A stretch of DNA of 64,000 nucleotides, taken from assembly GCA_017695015.1 (NCBI GenBank), contig JADIMD010000010.1, positions 1 to 64,000 of the forward strand, read 5' to 3'. The DNA comes from Candidatus Cryptobacteroides faecigallinarum. Its GTDB lineage: Bacteria; Bacteroidota; Bacteroidia; Bacteroidales; UBA932. Positions 26,529 through 34,971 of this stretch are shown here, piece by piece (the stretch's first letter is position 1; the number at the start of each line of letters is the position of its first letter). A model generated the notes under the pieces. The model was not told the DNA's origin, searched no databases, and was given only the letters and a program-made list of their open reading frames with translations. The position numbers were made by a program, and so were the translations under genes.

Positions 26529-27998
26529 TTACAGTCTTGTGACTATTGCAAAGCTCTGTGCAGGGAGTTCCACAGCAATTTTGCCGTTGCGTACGGTTGC
26601 AGGAACAGGTCCTTCGAGTTCAGGTCCGTTCTGTGAATCCCTGAAAGTGTAGAGATAGTATCCTTTGCCTGCATCGTCAGGGAGCGCAAGCCTGATGTCG
26701 CTGTCCTGGTCAGTCAGGTTTACAAAAGCTGCAGTATAGTTACCCTGCTCCGTCTTTCCTGCAGTACAGTGGATTCCTTCAGGCAGATTGCCTGTCATTT
26801 CAAGGATGTCCGTGCCTGCAGGGAAGTATTTGCACATCATTGACCATGTGTAGTACCAAGGTCTTATTTCTTCCTGTGACGGGTCATTGAACACTTCGCT
26901 TCCGAGAATATTCCACATGCCCCAGATTTTTATGTCTTCAGTCTCACCAGAGTCCCCGTTGGAGTGCATCGCATCGTCAAGCATCCATGCTGCCGCTCCG
27001 GAGAATCCGTTGTTCATCACTTCCATGAGGAAAAGAGGCATGTCCAAGGCATAGAAATAGTCGTATACAAGCATGTTGCAGTCCGAACCCTTGGTGAAAG
27101 GATGACCTTCGACTCGCCTGTCGTATTCAGCCTGCAGGGCAGCGTCTTCAGGGTTGTGGTATTTGTAGCCTGCTTCTCCGAATATTATCTGTTTCCCTTC
27201 CGGAACGAGGGCCCTTATCTTCTGCATGTCTTCAGCAAATTTACCGCTTCTCACATAGTGCTGTCCAGGATATGCGTGGATGTCGTAGAGTCCGATGTGT
27301 CCGTCAAGGTCTGCCGCAGCGTTTGCGACCCAGCCTTCCGTGCCGAATTCCGATGCCGGATTGCGGTAGTTGAGCACTGCATCAGGGCCTGCAAGACTTA
27401 CCTTGTCTGTAAGTCCTTCGTATTTCTGCATCTCTGAGACAAACAGTTCCGCCATCTTTTCCCACAGCTTGTAATCTCCGTTTGTGGATGCCCAGTTGCC
27501 GTCAGGTTCGTTGAAAATGATGAAATGCCTGATGCAGTCGAACCCTTTCTCCATCACGAGCCAGTTCAGGTGCGACACTGACATCCTGACCCATTCCATG
27601 GAGTCTTTCATCGACCATTTCGGAGGGTTGTATTCTCCGTACACTACCATTATCCCGTTGTCCTGGCAATATCCGAGAAGTTTGAGCAGGTATTCCGCAT
27701 TTCTTTCCCTGTCATATTTCCCGGTTTCAGGGTCATAATATGAGAAAGGGCTGTTGATCATGCACCTGACATATTGCGGCTGCATGAAATCAAGCCTTTC
27801 GAAGATTGTCTGCCAGTCTTCTTCGGTGATTTCGCTTCCCCAGGAGAGGGCTTCGTCATAAGGGTCCCATTCCACTCCGTTCCCGATGTAGTCCGGGTTG
27901 ATTACATTGTCTGTGACTGATACTTCTATGCTGTCGCTGCATGAGCATAACGCGAAAACTGCGGCGGCACAGAGTACGGCAAGATTGGTTATTTTCAT
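26529..27998 (-). CDS. Clan GH-A-like glycosidase lipoprotein, paralog of the GH2 fusion C-terminal domain
   Basis: 489-residue lipoprotein (lipobox LCSC, Cys 20). Its catalytic barrel shows E164 in FNEPDG and E275 in IFGEAG as acid/base and nucleophile, followed by a C-terminal beta-sandwich (about 400-489). It aligns throughout with residues 858-1334 of the convergent GH2 fusion: both have IGNGV(E/Q)WDPY, LYDIH(A/T)YP, AWMLDDAMH and RPW(Y/F)Y. A gene duplication therefore produced a free, surface-anchored copy and a fused copy. Retaining glycosidase activity on mannan decorations is likely by context, but the family is not assigned. It has its own promoter and a copy of the shared 18-bp element. 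Confidence 0.8.
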   Translation of the reverse strand: MKITNLAVLCAAAVFALCSCSDSIEVSVTDNVINPDYIGNGVEWDPYDEALSWGSEITEEDWQTIFERLDFMQPQYVRCMINSPFSYYDPETGKYDRERNAEYLLKLLGYCQDNGIMVVYGEYNPPKWSMKDSMEWVRMSVSHLNWLVMEKGFDCIRHFIIFNEPDGNWASTNGDYKLWEKMAELFVSEMQKYEGLTDKVSLAGPDAVLNYRNPASEFGTEGWVANAAADLDGHIGLYDIHAYPGQHYVRSGKFAEDMQKIRALVPEGKQIIFGEAGYKYHNPEDAALQAEYDRRVEGHPFTKGSDCNMLVYDYFYALDMPLFLMEVMNNGFSGAAAWMLDDAMHSNGDSGETEDIKIWGMWNILGSEVFNDPSQEEIRPWYYTWSMMCKYFPAGTDILEMTGNLPEGIHCTAGKTEQGNYTAAFVNLTDQDSDIRLALPDDAGKGYYLYTFRDSQNGPELEGPVPATVRNGKIAVELPAQSFAIVTRL

Positions 27999-28025
27999 GA
28001 TATTTGTGTTTTAATTGCTTATACA

Positions 28026-28033
28026 CAAATATA
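28026..28033 (-). promoter_or_regulatory. -7 box of the paralog glycosidase gene
   Basis: CAAATATA on the plus strand reads TATATTTG on the minus strand, 27 nt upstream of the ATG. No TTG at -33, which suits activator dependence. The shared 18-bp element starts 36 bp upstream. Confidence 0.6.
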
Positions 28034-28040
28034 TACAATG

Positions 28041-28064
28041 AAAGGACAGGTTCAGCCGTCCTTT
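28041..28064. promoter_or_regulatory. Inverted repeat AAAGGAC-N10-GTCCTTT
   Basis: A perfect 7-bp inverted repeat lies 7 bp upstream of the -7 box of the paralog glycosidase gene and 33 bp after murA. It could end murA transcripts (the T-run is weak) or act as an operator over the -33 region. Confidence 0.4.
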
Positions 28065-28069
28065 CAATA

Positions 28070-28087
28070 TAGTATCATACTTTGACC
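28070..28087 (+). promoter_or_regulatory. Putative regulator-binding element, copy 2
   Basis: TAGTATCATACTTTGACC differs at two of 18 positions from the element at 12157-12174. Its core AGTAT-C-ATACT is a perfect palindrome. It lies just after the murA stop and upstream of the minus-strand glycosidase promoter. Orientation relative to the gene is opposite to copy 1. Confidence 0.6.
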
Positions 28088-28097
28088 GGATTATAGC

Positions 28098-29411
28098 TTA
28101 TTGCCGCGTGATATGCGCCCCGAGGGCGTTGAGACGAAGGTCGATGTCCTCATATCCACGGTCTATCTGCTCGATGTTGCTTATGACGCTCGTGCCCTTT
28201 GCAGACATTGCGGCAAGCAGCAGGGCGATGCCGGCGCGGATGTCCGGGGACAGCATGTTTCCTGCCTTGAGCTGGAAATTGTGGTCATGCCCGATGACTA
28301 CTGCCCTGTGGGGATCGCAAAGGATTATCTGCGCCCCCATGTCTATCAGCCTGTCCACGAAGAAAAGCCTGCTCTCGAACATCTTCTGGTGGATTAGCAC
28401 GCTGCCTTTGCATTGCGTGGCAACGACAAGCATCACGCTGAGGAGGTCTGGGGTGAGTCCCGGCCATGGGGCATCCGAGATTGTCATGATCGAGCCGTCG
28501 AGGAAGGAGTCTATGACATAGCTTCCCTGTTCAGGGACATATATGTCGTCTCCTCTCTGCTCAAGCTTTATCCCGAGCCGTCTGAAAGATTCAGGGATTA
28601 TCCCGAGATTGTCGTAAGACACATCCTTGATGGTGATGGAACTCCTGTTGAGAGCTGCCATTCCGATGAAGCTGCCGACTTCAATCATGTCTGGAAGGAT
28701 GGTGTGTCCTGCCCCGTACAGTTTGTCGACCCCATGGACCGTCAGCAGGTTGGAGCCGATGCCTTCTATCCGTGCCCCCATTGCCGTCAGCATCCTGCAC
28801 AGCTGCTGTATATACGGTTCACAGGCGGCATTGTATATCGTGGTTGTGCCTTCCGCCAGGGTGGCTGCCATGAGGATATTGGCAGTACCTGTCACGGAAG
28901 CCTCGTCTAAAAGCATGTATTTCCCCGACAGGTTCCTGCCGTCAGGGACATGCAGGAAGAACGCCTTCTTGTGTTCGTCGTAGTCCAGGGAGGCACCGAG
29001 GTTGATCATTCCGGTAATGTGGGTGTCGACCCTGCGCCGTCCAATCTTGTCTCCTCCCGGTTTCGGGAAATAGGCTCTTCCGAAACGGGCGAGGAGCGGA
29101 CCTACCACCATGACAGAGCCTCTGAGGGCTGCGCATTTGCGTACGAAATCGTCGCTTGAGATGTATTCCGTGTCGATATCGTCAGCCTTGAATGTGTATT
29201 TGCCCTTTTCAATTCTGTTCACTTTCACCCCCATTCCTTCGAGGAGGATGATCAGGTTGCGGACATCGAGAATCTCCGGGACATTGGAGATGGTCACCTC
29301 CTCTTCTGTGAGAAGAGTGGCGCTTATCACTTCCAGTGCCTCGTTTTTCGCTCCCTGCGGTCTGATTGTTCCGCTGAGCTTGTAGCCGCCTTCGATTACG
29401 AACGAACTCAT
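28098..29411 (-). CDS. murA: UDP-N-acetylglucosamine 1-carboxyvinyltransferase
   Basis: First committed step of peptidoglycan synthesis: transfers enolpyruvate from PEP to UDP-GlcNAc in the cytoplasm. 437 residues from the ATG at 29409-29411, giving the conserved N-terminus with K22-N23 in QGAKNEAL. The active-site loop reads PKPGGDKIG, so D121 stands where E. coli MurA has Cys115, the residue alkylated by fosfomycin. The frame continues upstream for 47 codons to a non-conserved stretch inside a structured region, which is not part of the protein. An 18-bp inverted repeat includes this start codon. Last gene of the DUF308-dnaG-metG-murB-murA series. Confidence 0.95.
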   Translation of the reverse strand: MSSFVIEGGYKLSGTIRPQGAKNEALEVISATLLTEEEVTISNVPEILDVRNLIILLEGMGVKVNRIEKGKYTFKADDIDTEYISSDDFVRKCAALRGSVMVVGPLLARFGRAYFPKPGGDKIGRRRVDTHITGMINLGASLDYDEHKKAFFLHVPDGRNLSGKYMLLDEASVTGTANILMAATLAEGTTTIYNAACEPYIQQLCRMLTAMGARIEGIGSNLLTVHGVDKLYGAGHTILPDMIEVGSFIGMAALNRSSITIKDVSYDNLGIIPESFRRLGIKLEQRGDDIYVPEQGSYVIDSFLDGSIMTISDAPWPGLTPDLLSVMLVVATQCKGSVLIHQKMFESRLFFVDRLIDMGAQIILCDPHRAVVIGHDHNFQLKAGNMLSPDIRAGIALLLAAMSAKGTSVISNIEQIDRGYEDIDLRLNALGAHITRQ

Positions 29412-29473
29412 TGCTGTTGTCTTTTTTATTATATATAATGTTTCAATCTTGTGCAGACAACAGCAATGAGTTC
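29404..29473 (-). promoter_or_regulatory. 18-bp inverted repeat covering the murA start codon
   Basis: GAACTCATTGCTGTTGTC (29404-29421) and its exact complement (29456-29473) flank a 34-nt AT-rich spacer. In a murB-murA transcript the two arms would pair and bury the ribosome-entry region and the ATG of murA. The spacer contains no TAnnTTTG box in the murA direction. It may control translation, or be an inverted duplication of the gene start. Confidence 0.6.
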
Positions 29474-29485
29474 CGTCCAACCCAC

Positions 29486-29547
29486 ATCCGGCAAGCCGGA
29501 TACCCCAATGGGGTGTCACCCACCTCAATCCTCCCTCTCCGGGAGGA
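29486..29547. repeat. Cluster of small perfect hairpins in the murB-murA gap
   Basis: Three adjacent inverted repeats: ATCCGGC/GCCGGAT (29486-29501), ACCCC/GGGGT (29502-29514) and TCCTCCC/GGGAGGA (29529-29547), with GGGTG-T-CACCC (29511-29521) overlapping the second. Together with the 18-bp repeat beside it, most of the 164-bp gap can fold. No T-run follows any of them, so they do not look like ordinary terminators. It could be a repetitive extragenic element or a regulatory leader. Confidence 0.55.
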
Positions 29548-29575
29548 AGCATTGTCCGTTGTCTGTTATTAAAAA

Positions 29576-30754
29576 TTAAATGTGCTCCACTTCGGGGTGC
29601 AGGGTGATGCCGAACCTTTCGCGGACAGATGACACTATCTTGTCCTCAAGGGCTATCACCTCATCAGGGGTGGCTTCCCCTGTGACATTGACGATCACCA
29701 AAGGCTGTCTTTCATATACCCCTACATTTCCTTCCCTGTATCCTTTCCATCCACACTGCTCGATCAGCCATGCTGCAGGAATCTTCACGAATCCTGATCC
29801 CATGTCGTAGTGCGGCACACTGCATCCTGCCCCGTTATAGAGAGTTGCAATGGAGGCAACCCTGTCATAGTCTGATTTCGGCACTACAGGGTTTTTGAAG
29901 AAACTCCCTGCACTTCCCATTTCAGACGGCTCGGGAAGTTTGCTTTTCCGTATGCCGACAATCACATCCCTTATTATAGCAGGGGTCAGCCCTGGAAAAG
30001 CATTTCCGGCCTCAAGTCCGTCCTGGATAGCTGCCCCGGACGGAGCACTGCCTTCCTGTACGCCCCGATCTGTCAGGGAGGATTCCACAGCAGAGCGGAT
30101 GTGCCCGTAATCGAGGACAGGCTTTGGGTTTGCCGACAGTCTGAAAGTGACGGAAGTGACTATGTATCTGCCTTTCCTGTCTCTCTTGAAGAGGGAGTCC
30201 CTGTAGCCGTAACCGCATTCGTCGGCCTTGAATGAGACTTCTCTCCCGAGGACCATGTCGTAGCAGTTGACCTTGTCGATCACATCCTTGATCTCGACTC
30301 CGTATGCCCCGATGTTCTGTACGGCTGCAGCCCCTGTCTCCCCGGGGATGTGTGAAAGATTCTCCACTCCCCACAGGCCTTTCTCTGCCGCCCATGCGCA
30401 GAAGTCGTCGAATATGACTCCAGCCCCGACCTCGACAGCCACATCCAGGCAGCCGGGTTCTTGCCCGTCTGATTGCCATTCTTTGTGCCCGGAGTCCGGC
30501 ACTGCCATCTTGCGTGGGCAGTCATGTCGTATGAACCTTATGCCTGAATGCAGCAGCGTCCCCGGGAAATCCTTGGTGAAAAGCAGGTTGCTTCCGCCTC
30601 CGATATGCAGCACGGGGGCCGGAAGACTTGCAATCATTCCTCTGATTTCTTCCAGGTCTCCCGTGCTGTCGTATTCCACGACACAAGCCGCCTTCACCCT
30701 CATCCCGAAGGTGTTGCGGCCCGTGATGTCCATATTGCGGCGGATGTCTGTCAT
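29576..30754 (-). CDS. murB: UDP-N-acetylenolpyruvoylglucosamine reductase
   Basis: FAD enzyme that reduces the MurA product with NADPH to UDP-MurNAc. 392 residues from the ATG at 30752-30754. FAD-binding motif IGGGSNLLF (51-59), the stretch HIPGETGAAAVQNIGAYG (135-152), the proton donor Ser in GSAGSFFKNP (S284) and the C-terminal Glu in HPEVEH (E388) are all present. It is longer than E. coli MurB because of two low-complexity inserts, about 85-101 and 230-256. It follows metG by 11 nt and precedes murA by 164 nt, so the first two steps of muramic acid synthesis are adjacent. Confidence 0.94.
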   Translation of the reverse strand: MTDIRRNMDITGRNTFGMRVKAACVVEYDSTGDLEEIRGMIASLPAPVLHIGGGSNLLFTKDFPGTLLHSGIRFIRHDCPRKMAVPDSGHKEWQSDGQEPGCLDVAVEVGAGVIFDDFCAWAAEKGLWGVENLSHIPGETGAAAVQNIGAYGVEIKDVIDKVNCYDMVLGREVSFKADECGYGYRDSLFKRDRKGRYIVTSVTFRLSANPKPVLDYGHIRSAVESSLTDRGVQEGSAPSGAAIQDGLEAGNAFPGLTPAIIRDVIVGIRKSKLPEPSEMGSAGSFFKNPVVPKSDYDRVASIATLYNGAGCSVPHYDMGSGFVKIPAAWLIEQCGWKGYREGNVGVYERQPLVIVNVTGEATPDEVIALEDKIVSSVRERFGITLHPEVEHI

Positions 30755-30765
30755 AAGCAAGTGTA

Positions 30766-32955
30766 TTATCCGATTTCAGCACCGTTGGCGAGGGTCTCGG
30801 CAGGGGTGACGAACCTCATCCTGCCGTCTCCCTGACGGGCCATGAGTATCATTCCCTTGGACTCGATGCCCCTGATCTTGCGTGGGGCAAGGTTGGCAAG
30901 GATGCATATCTGTTTGCCGACCATTTCCTCAGGAGAATAGTATTCGGCTATTCCTGAGACTATTGTCCTGGTGTCTATGCCGGTGTCGATTGTGAGTTTC
31001 AGAAGCTTGTCTGTCTTAGGCACTCTTTCCGCTTCGAGCACTGTCGCCGTGCGGATGTCCATTTTCTCGAAATCCTCGAAAGAGCATTCTGCTTTCTGTG
31101 GAGCCACCTGTTTTGCAGCTTCGGCAGCTGCTGCAGCCTCCCTTTCTTTCTTGATGACCTCAAGCTTTGCGATCTGCTTCTCTATGACAGGGTCTTCTAT
31201 CTTGGAGAACAGCAGCACAGCTTCCCCGAGCTGGTGTCCGCTTGGAAGAGGGGAAGTGCCGAGAGTGTCCCAGGAAAGGACAACCTGGGCTGCGGAAGTC
31301 ACGCCGGCTTCATCGGATGAGGCAGGGATTGTGTGCAGGGCGGCAGATTCACTGTCGGTGAACATGTTGATACGGATGCTGTCCTCTTCTCCTCTGCGGT
31401 TGTCTTTCCCGGCATAGAATCCTGTGTTGAGAATCTTCCTCAACTTTTCTGCAGAGAATGGCAGGAACGGCTCGAAAGCCACTGCAAGGTCTGCACAGAT
31501 CTGAAGCGAAGTGTAGAGAATGGATGCCGTCCTGTCCATGTCTGTCTTGGCGACTTTCCACGGCTCTGTGTCTGTCAGGTATTTGTTGCCGATACGGGCA
31601 ATGTTCATGGCTTCTTTCAGGGCCTCGCGGAACTTGAAATGTTCTATGTTGTCGGAGATGGCCTCCTTGACAGGCTGTATCTGGGCAAGAGTTTCAGCGT
31701 CTATGGCTTCCGGTTTCAGGTTCTCAGGCACCTTGCCGTCGAAATACTTGTGGGTCAGGACGACTGCCCTGTTCACGAAGTTGCCGAAAATCGCCACTAA
31801 TTCGCTGTTGTTGCGCGACTGGAAATCTTTCCATGTGAAGTCGTTGTCCTTGGTCTCCGGAGCATTTGCGCAGAGGACATACCTCAGGACATCCTCCTGT
31901 CCCGGGAATTCTTCCAGATATTCGTTGAGCCACACTGCCCAGCCCCTTGATGTGGATATCTTGTCCCCTTCAAGGTTGAGGAACTCGTTTGCAGGTACAT
32001 TGTCAGGAAGGATGTAGTCCCCATATGCCTTCAGCATTGAAGGGAAGACTATGCAGTGGAAGACGATATTGTCCTTGCCGATGAAATGGATCAGCCTTGT
32101 GTCCTGTGACTTCCACCATTTCTCCCATGAGTGCGGAAGGAGCTCCTTTGTGTTGGATATGTATCCTATCGGGGCATCGAACCATACATACAGGACTTTG
32201 CCTTCAGCGCCTTCCACCGGGACAGGGACTCCCCATTCAAGGTCGCGGCTTACGGCGCGTGGAAGCAGTCCTCCGTCTATCCATGACTTGCACTGGCCGT
32301 AGACATTCGTCCTCCATTCCTTGTGCTCTTCGAGAATCCATTCCCTGAGCCATGGCTCGTACTGGTCGAGTGGAAGATACCAGTGTTTCGTCTTCTTCTT
32401 CACAGGTGCGCTGCCGCTCAATGCTGAGTGCGGATTGATCAGCTCGTCGGGAGAAAGGGTGCTTCCGCATTTCTCGCACTGGTCTCCATATGCCTTGTCA
32501 TTTCCGCATTTCGGGCATGTTCCGACAATATAACGGTCGGCGAGGAATGTCTTTGCTTCCTCGTCATAGTATTGCTCACTTTCCTTCTCGATGAACTTGC
32601 CTTCATCATACATCTTGCGGAAGAATTCCGATGCAGTCTTGCTGTGCATTTCCGAAGATGTCCTGGAATAGATGTCGAAATTGATACCCAACCCCACGAA
32701 AGAGTCCTTGATCAGCCTGTGGTATCTGTCGACTATGTCCTGCGGAGTGCAGCCTTCCTTTCTTGCCTTGATGGTGATAGGCACTCCGTGCTCGTCTGAG
32801 CCGCATATGAAAAGCACATCCTTTCCGGTCATCCTCAGATACCTCACATAGATGTCCGCAGGGACATAGACTCCGGCAAGATGACCGATATGTACGGGCC
32901 CGTTGGCATAGGGCAACGCACATGTTACAAGTGTCCGTTTAAAATCCTTATTCAT
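30766..32955 (-). CDS. metG: Methionine--tRNA ligase
   Basis: 729-residue class I aminoacyl-tRNA synthetase. From the ATG at 32953-32955: HIGH (22-25), a zinc knuckle with C147, C150, C160 and C163, and KISTS (332-336, the KMSKS equivalent). An anticodon-binding helical domain is followed by a C-terminal tRNA-binding OB domain (about 625-729, beginning [13 protein letters not shown]), which usually mediates dimerisation. A TTG two codons upstream is less likely. It follows dnaG by 12 nt and belongs to the same operon. Confidence 0.96.
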   Translation of the reverse strand: MNKDFKRTLVTCALPYANGPVHIGHLAGVYVPADIYVRYLRMTGKDVLFICGSDEHGVPITIKARKEGCTPQDIVDRYHRLIKDSFVGLGINFDIYSRTSSEMHSKTASEFFRKMYDEGKFIEKESEQYYDEEAKTFLADRYIVGTCPKCGNDKAYGDQCEKCGSTLSPDELINPHSALSGSAPVKKKTKHWYLPLDQYEPWLREWILEEHKEWRTNVYGQCKSWIDGGLLPRAVSRDLEWGVPVPVEGAEGKVLYVWFDAPIGYISNTKELLPHSWEKWWKSQDTRLIHFIGKDNIVFHCIVFPSMLKAYGDYILPDNVPANEFLNLEGDKISTSRGWAVWLNEYLEEFPGQEDVLRYVLCANAPETKDNDFTWKDFQSRNNSELVAIFGNFVNRAVVLTHKYFDGKVPENLKPEAIDAETLAQIQPVKEAISDNIEHFKFREALKEAMNIARIGNKYLTDTEPWKVAKTDMDRTASILYTSLQICADLAVAFEPFLPFSAEKLRKILNTGFYAGKDNRRGEEDSIRINMFTDSESAALHTIPASSDEAGVTSAAQVVLSWDTLGTSPLPSGHQLGEAVLLFSKIEDPVIEKQIAKLEVIKKEREAAAAAEAAKQVAPQKAECSFEDFEKMDIRTATVLEAERVPKTDKLLKLTIDTGIDTRTIVSGIAEYYSPEEMVGKQICILANLAPRKIRGIESKGMILMARQGDGRMRFVTPAETLANGAEIG

Positions 32956-32967
32956 AACCAATATGTT

Positions 32968-34971
32968 TTATTTCCGTATAAACCGGCGACCTATCCTTTC
33001 GTCAAGGATGTTCTTCGCCTCGTACATTTTTTTAATCCTGTTCATTATTTCTGCAGCCTCGTCCTGTTCTTCAACGGCAAGCGAAGCCAGCTGTTCGGAA
33101 TATTCCCGTATCCTTTTCTCTATCCTTTTTATCTTGTATATTATCACAGACCTCGGGACATACATCACAAGCTGTGTCTGTGTGGAAGTCATGGAATCGA
33201 TGTAGTTCTTGACAGAGAGATCGTATTTCGGGATTATCAGGTCCACTGCGATGTCTGCGATTTCCCTTTCCTGGCTGTCCATAAGCCTTCTTGTAATCTG
33301 TTCCTGGTTCAGCCCTTCCTCGTACAGAGTGAAATAGGCTTCGTAGGTTTTCCTGTACACCTCGTTGCAGAACTCCTCGTTGTCTGCGGCAAGGGAACCG
33401 TCGATGAATTCTGCCACTGTCATAGGCTCTTCGGTGTGCAGGTCGGAGTCTATGTCGAAATTCAATGTGTCTTCCCCGTTGTTGAGAATGAACCCGAGCA
33501 GTTCTCTCTCGGATGGGGCGAGGTAAGGGTCATTCATCAGAGGGCTTTCGGGAGTGACTGCCTGGGCGGATTCCGCTGAAGTCCTTTCGGGCTTTTTGAC
33601 TTCCTCTCTTGCGGCTGCATGCTCCTCCTTCCTTTCTTCCCTGTCATGGCGCTTCTTGTCCTCGATGAGCATTGCGCTTCTCGTATTGCTGATTCTCTCG
33701 GACAGGATTGAAGAATCTATGTTGAACCGGGAGCTGCATGTCTCCACATACACGGCCCTTTTCACCGCATCCGGGATCAGGGCAATGGTGTCGGCGATGT
33801 CATTGATCAGGTTGGCCTTCTTCAGAGGGTCGTCGCCTGCCTCTCCGAGCAGAAGGTCTGTCTTGAAACTGATGAAATCCTGCTCGTGTCCGCTTATGAA
33901 TGAAGCGACCTCGTCCAAGGTGTGTTTCCTGGAAAACGAGTCTGGGTCATCCCCGTCAGGCAGCAGCACCACCTTTACATTCAGCCCTTCTTTCAGCACC
34001 AGTCCTATACCCCGCAGGGCGGCATGTATCCCGGCCGAATCCCCGTCGTAGATTATCGTGACATTCTCAGTGAACTTGCGGATGAGCCGTATTTGTTCGA
34101 CAGTGAGGGATGTGCCGCTGGAAGCCACCACATTGGTGATGCCGAGCTGGTGCATCGAGATCACATCCAGATAACCTTCCACCAGATAGCACCTGTCCTG
34201 CCGCGATATCTCGTTCTTTGCGAAGTATATCCCGTACAGGGACTTGCTCTTTACATATATCTCTGTTTCAGGAGAGTTGACATATTTCGCGACAGTCTTG
34301 TCTGTTCTCAATGTCCTGCCTCCGAAAGCTATCACTCTTCCGCTGACGGAATGGATAGGGAAGATCACCCTGTCAAAAAACCTGTCCACAAGGGTGCCGT
34401 TGTCTCTTTTGATGCTCAGTCCGGTGTCAATCAGGAACTCTTCCCTGTATCCGGCTTCCCTCGCGGCTATGGACAATGCGTCCTTCCCTGTAGGAGCCCA
34501 CCCCAGTCCGAATTTCTCGATGGTGGCGTCTTCAAGCCCCCTTGACTTGAAATAGGCATATCCAACGCTCCTGCCCTCGACCGTCTTCAGCTGGTCCTTG
34601 AAGAATTTCCAGGCGAACTCGGTGACTAAAAGAAGACTTTCGTTGCGTTGCTTGAGCGCAATCTCTTCGGCTGTCTCTTCCTTTTCCACCACTTCGATAT
34701 GATACTTCCTCGCAAGATATTTCAGCGCCTCCACATAAGAAAGGCTCTCGTGCTCCATGATGAAGGACACGGCGGTCCCTGCCTTTCCGCATCCGAAGCA
34801 TTTGAAAATGCCCTTTGACGGAGACACATAGAACGATGGTGTCTTCTCATTGTGGAAAGGGCAGCATGCGGTGTAGTTGGCCCCCCGTCTCTTCAAGGTG
34901 ACGAAGTCGCCGACTACATCCACGATCTGCGTGGCATCCAGTATCTTGTCGACAGTGGCCTGGGGGATCAT
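32968..34971 (-). CDS. dnaG: DNA primase
   Basis: 667-residue replicative primase. The CHC2 zinc finger has C37, H40, C58 and C61; the RNA-polymerase core follows, with the TOPRIM domain showing E265 in LVEGYLD and DGDSAG (309-314). The C-terminal part (about 450-667) contains a Lys/Glu-rich linker and a helical domain that probably contacts DnaB helicase. The ATG overlaps the TAA of the upstream DUF308 gene by one base (TAATG), which suggests coupled translation. metG is 12 nt downstream. Confidence 0.96.
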   Translation of the reverse strand: MIPQATVDKILDATQIVDVVGDFVTLKRRGANYTACCPFHNEKTPSFYVSPSKGIFKCFGCGKAGTAVSFIMEHESLSYVEALKYLARKYHIEVVEKEETAEEIALKQRNESLLLVTEFAWKFFKDQLKTVEGRSVGYAYFKSRGLEDATIEKFGLGWAPTGKDALSIAAREAGYREEFLIDTGLSIKRDNGTLVDRFFDRVIFPIHSVSGRVIAFGGRTLRTDKTVAKYVNSPETEIYVKSKSLYGIYFAKNEISRQDRCYLVEGYLDVISMHQLGITNVVASSGTSLTVEQIRLIRKFTENVTIIYDGDSAGIHAALRGIGLVLKEGLNVKVVLLPDGDDPDSFSRKHTLDEVASFISGHEQDFISFKTDLLLGEAGDDPLKKANLINDIADTIALIPDAVKRAVYVETCSSRFNIDSSILSERISNTRSAMLIEDKKRHDREERKEEHAAAREEVKKPERTSAESAQAVTPESPLMNDPYLAPSERELLGFILNNGEDTLNFDIDSDLHTEEPMTVAEFIDGSLAADNEEFCNEVYRKTYEAYFTLYEEGLNQEQITRRLMDSQEREIADIAVDLIIPKYDLSVKNYIDSMTSTQTQLVMYVPRSVIIYKIKRIEKRIREYSEQLASLAVEEQDEAAEIMNRIKKMYEAKNILDERIGRRFIRK

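Noticed and set aside
29412-29552. 47-codon upstream extension of murA
   Set aside because: The added sequence comes from the hairpin cluster and is rich in Gly, Cys and His. MurA proteins start at the ATG chosen here.
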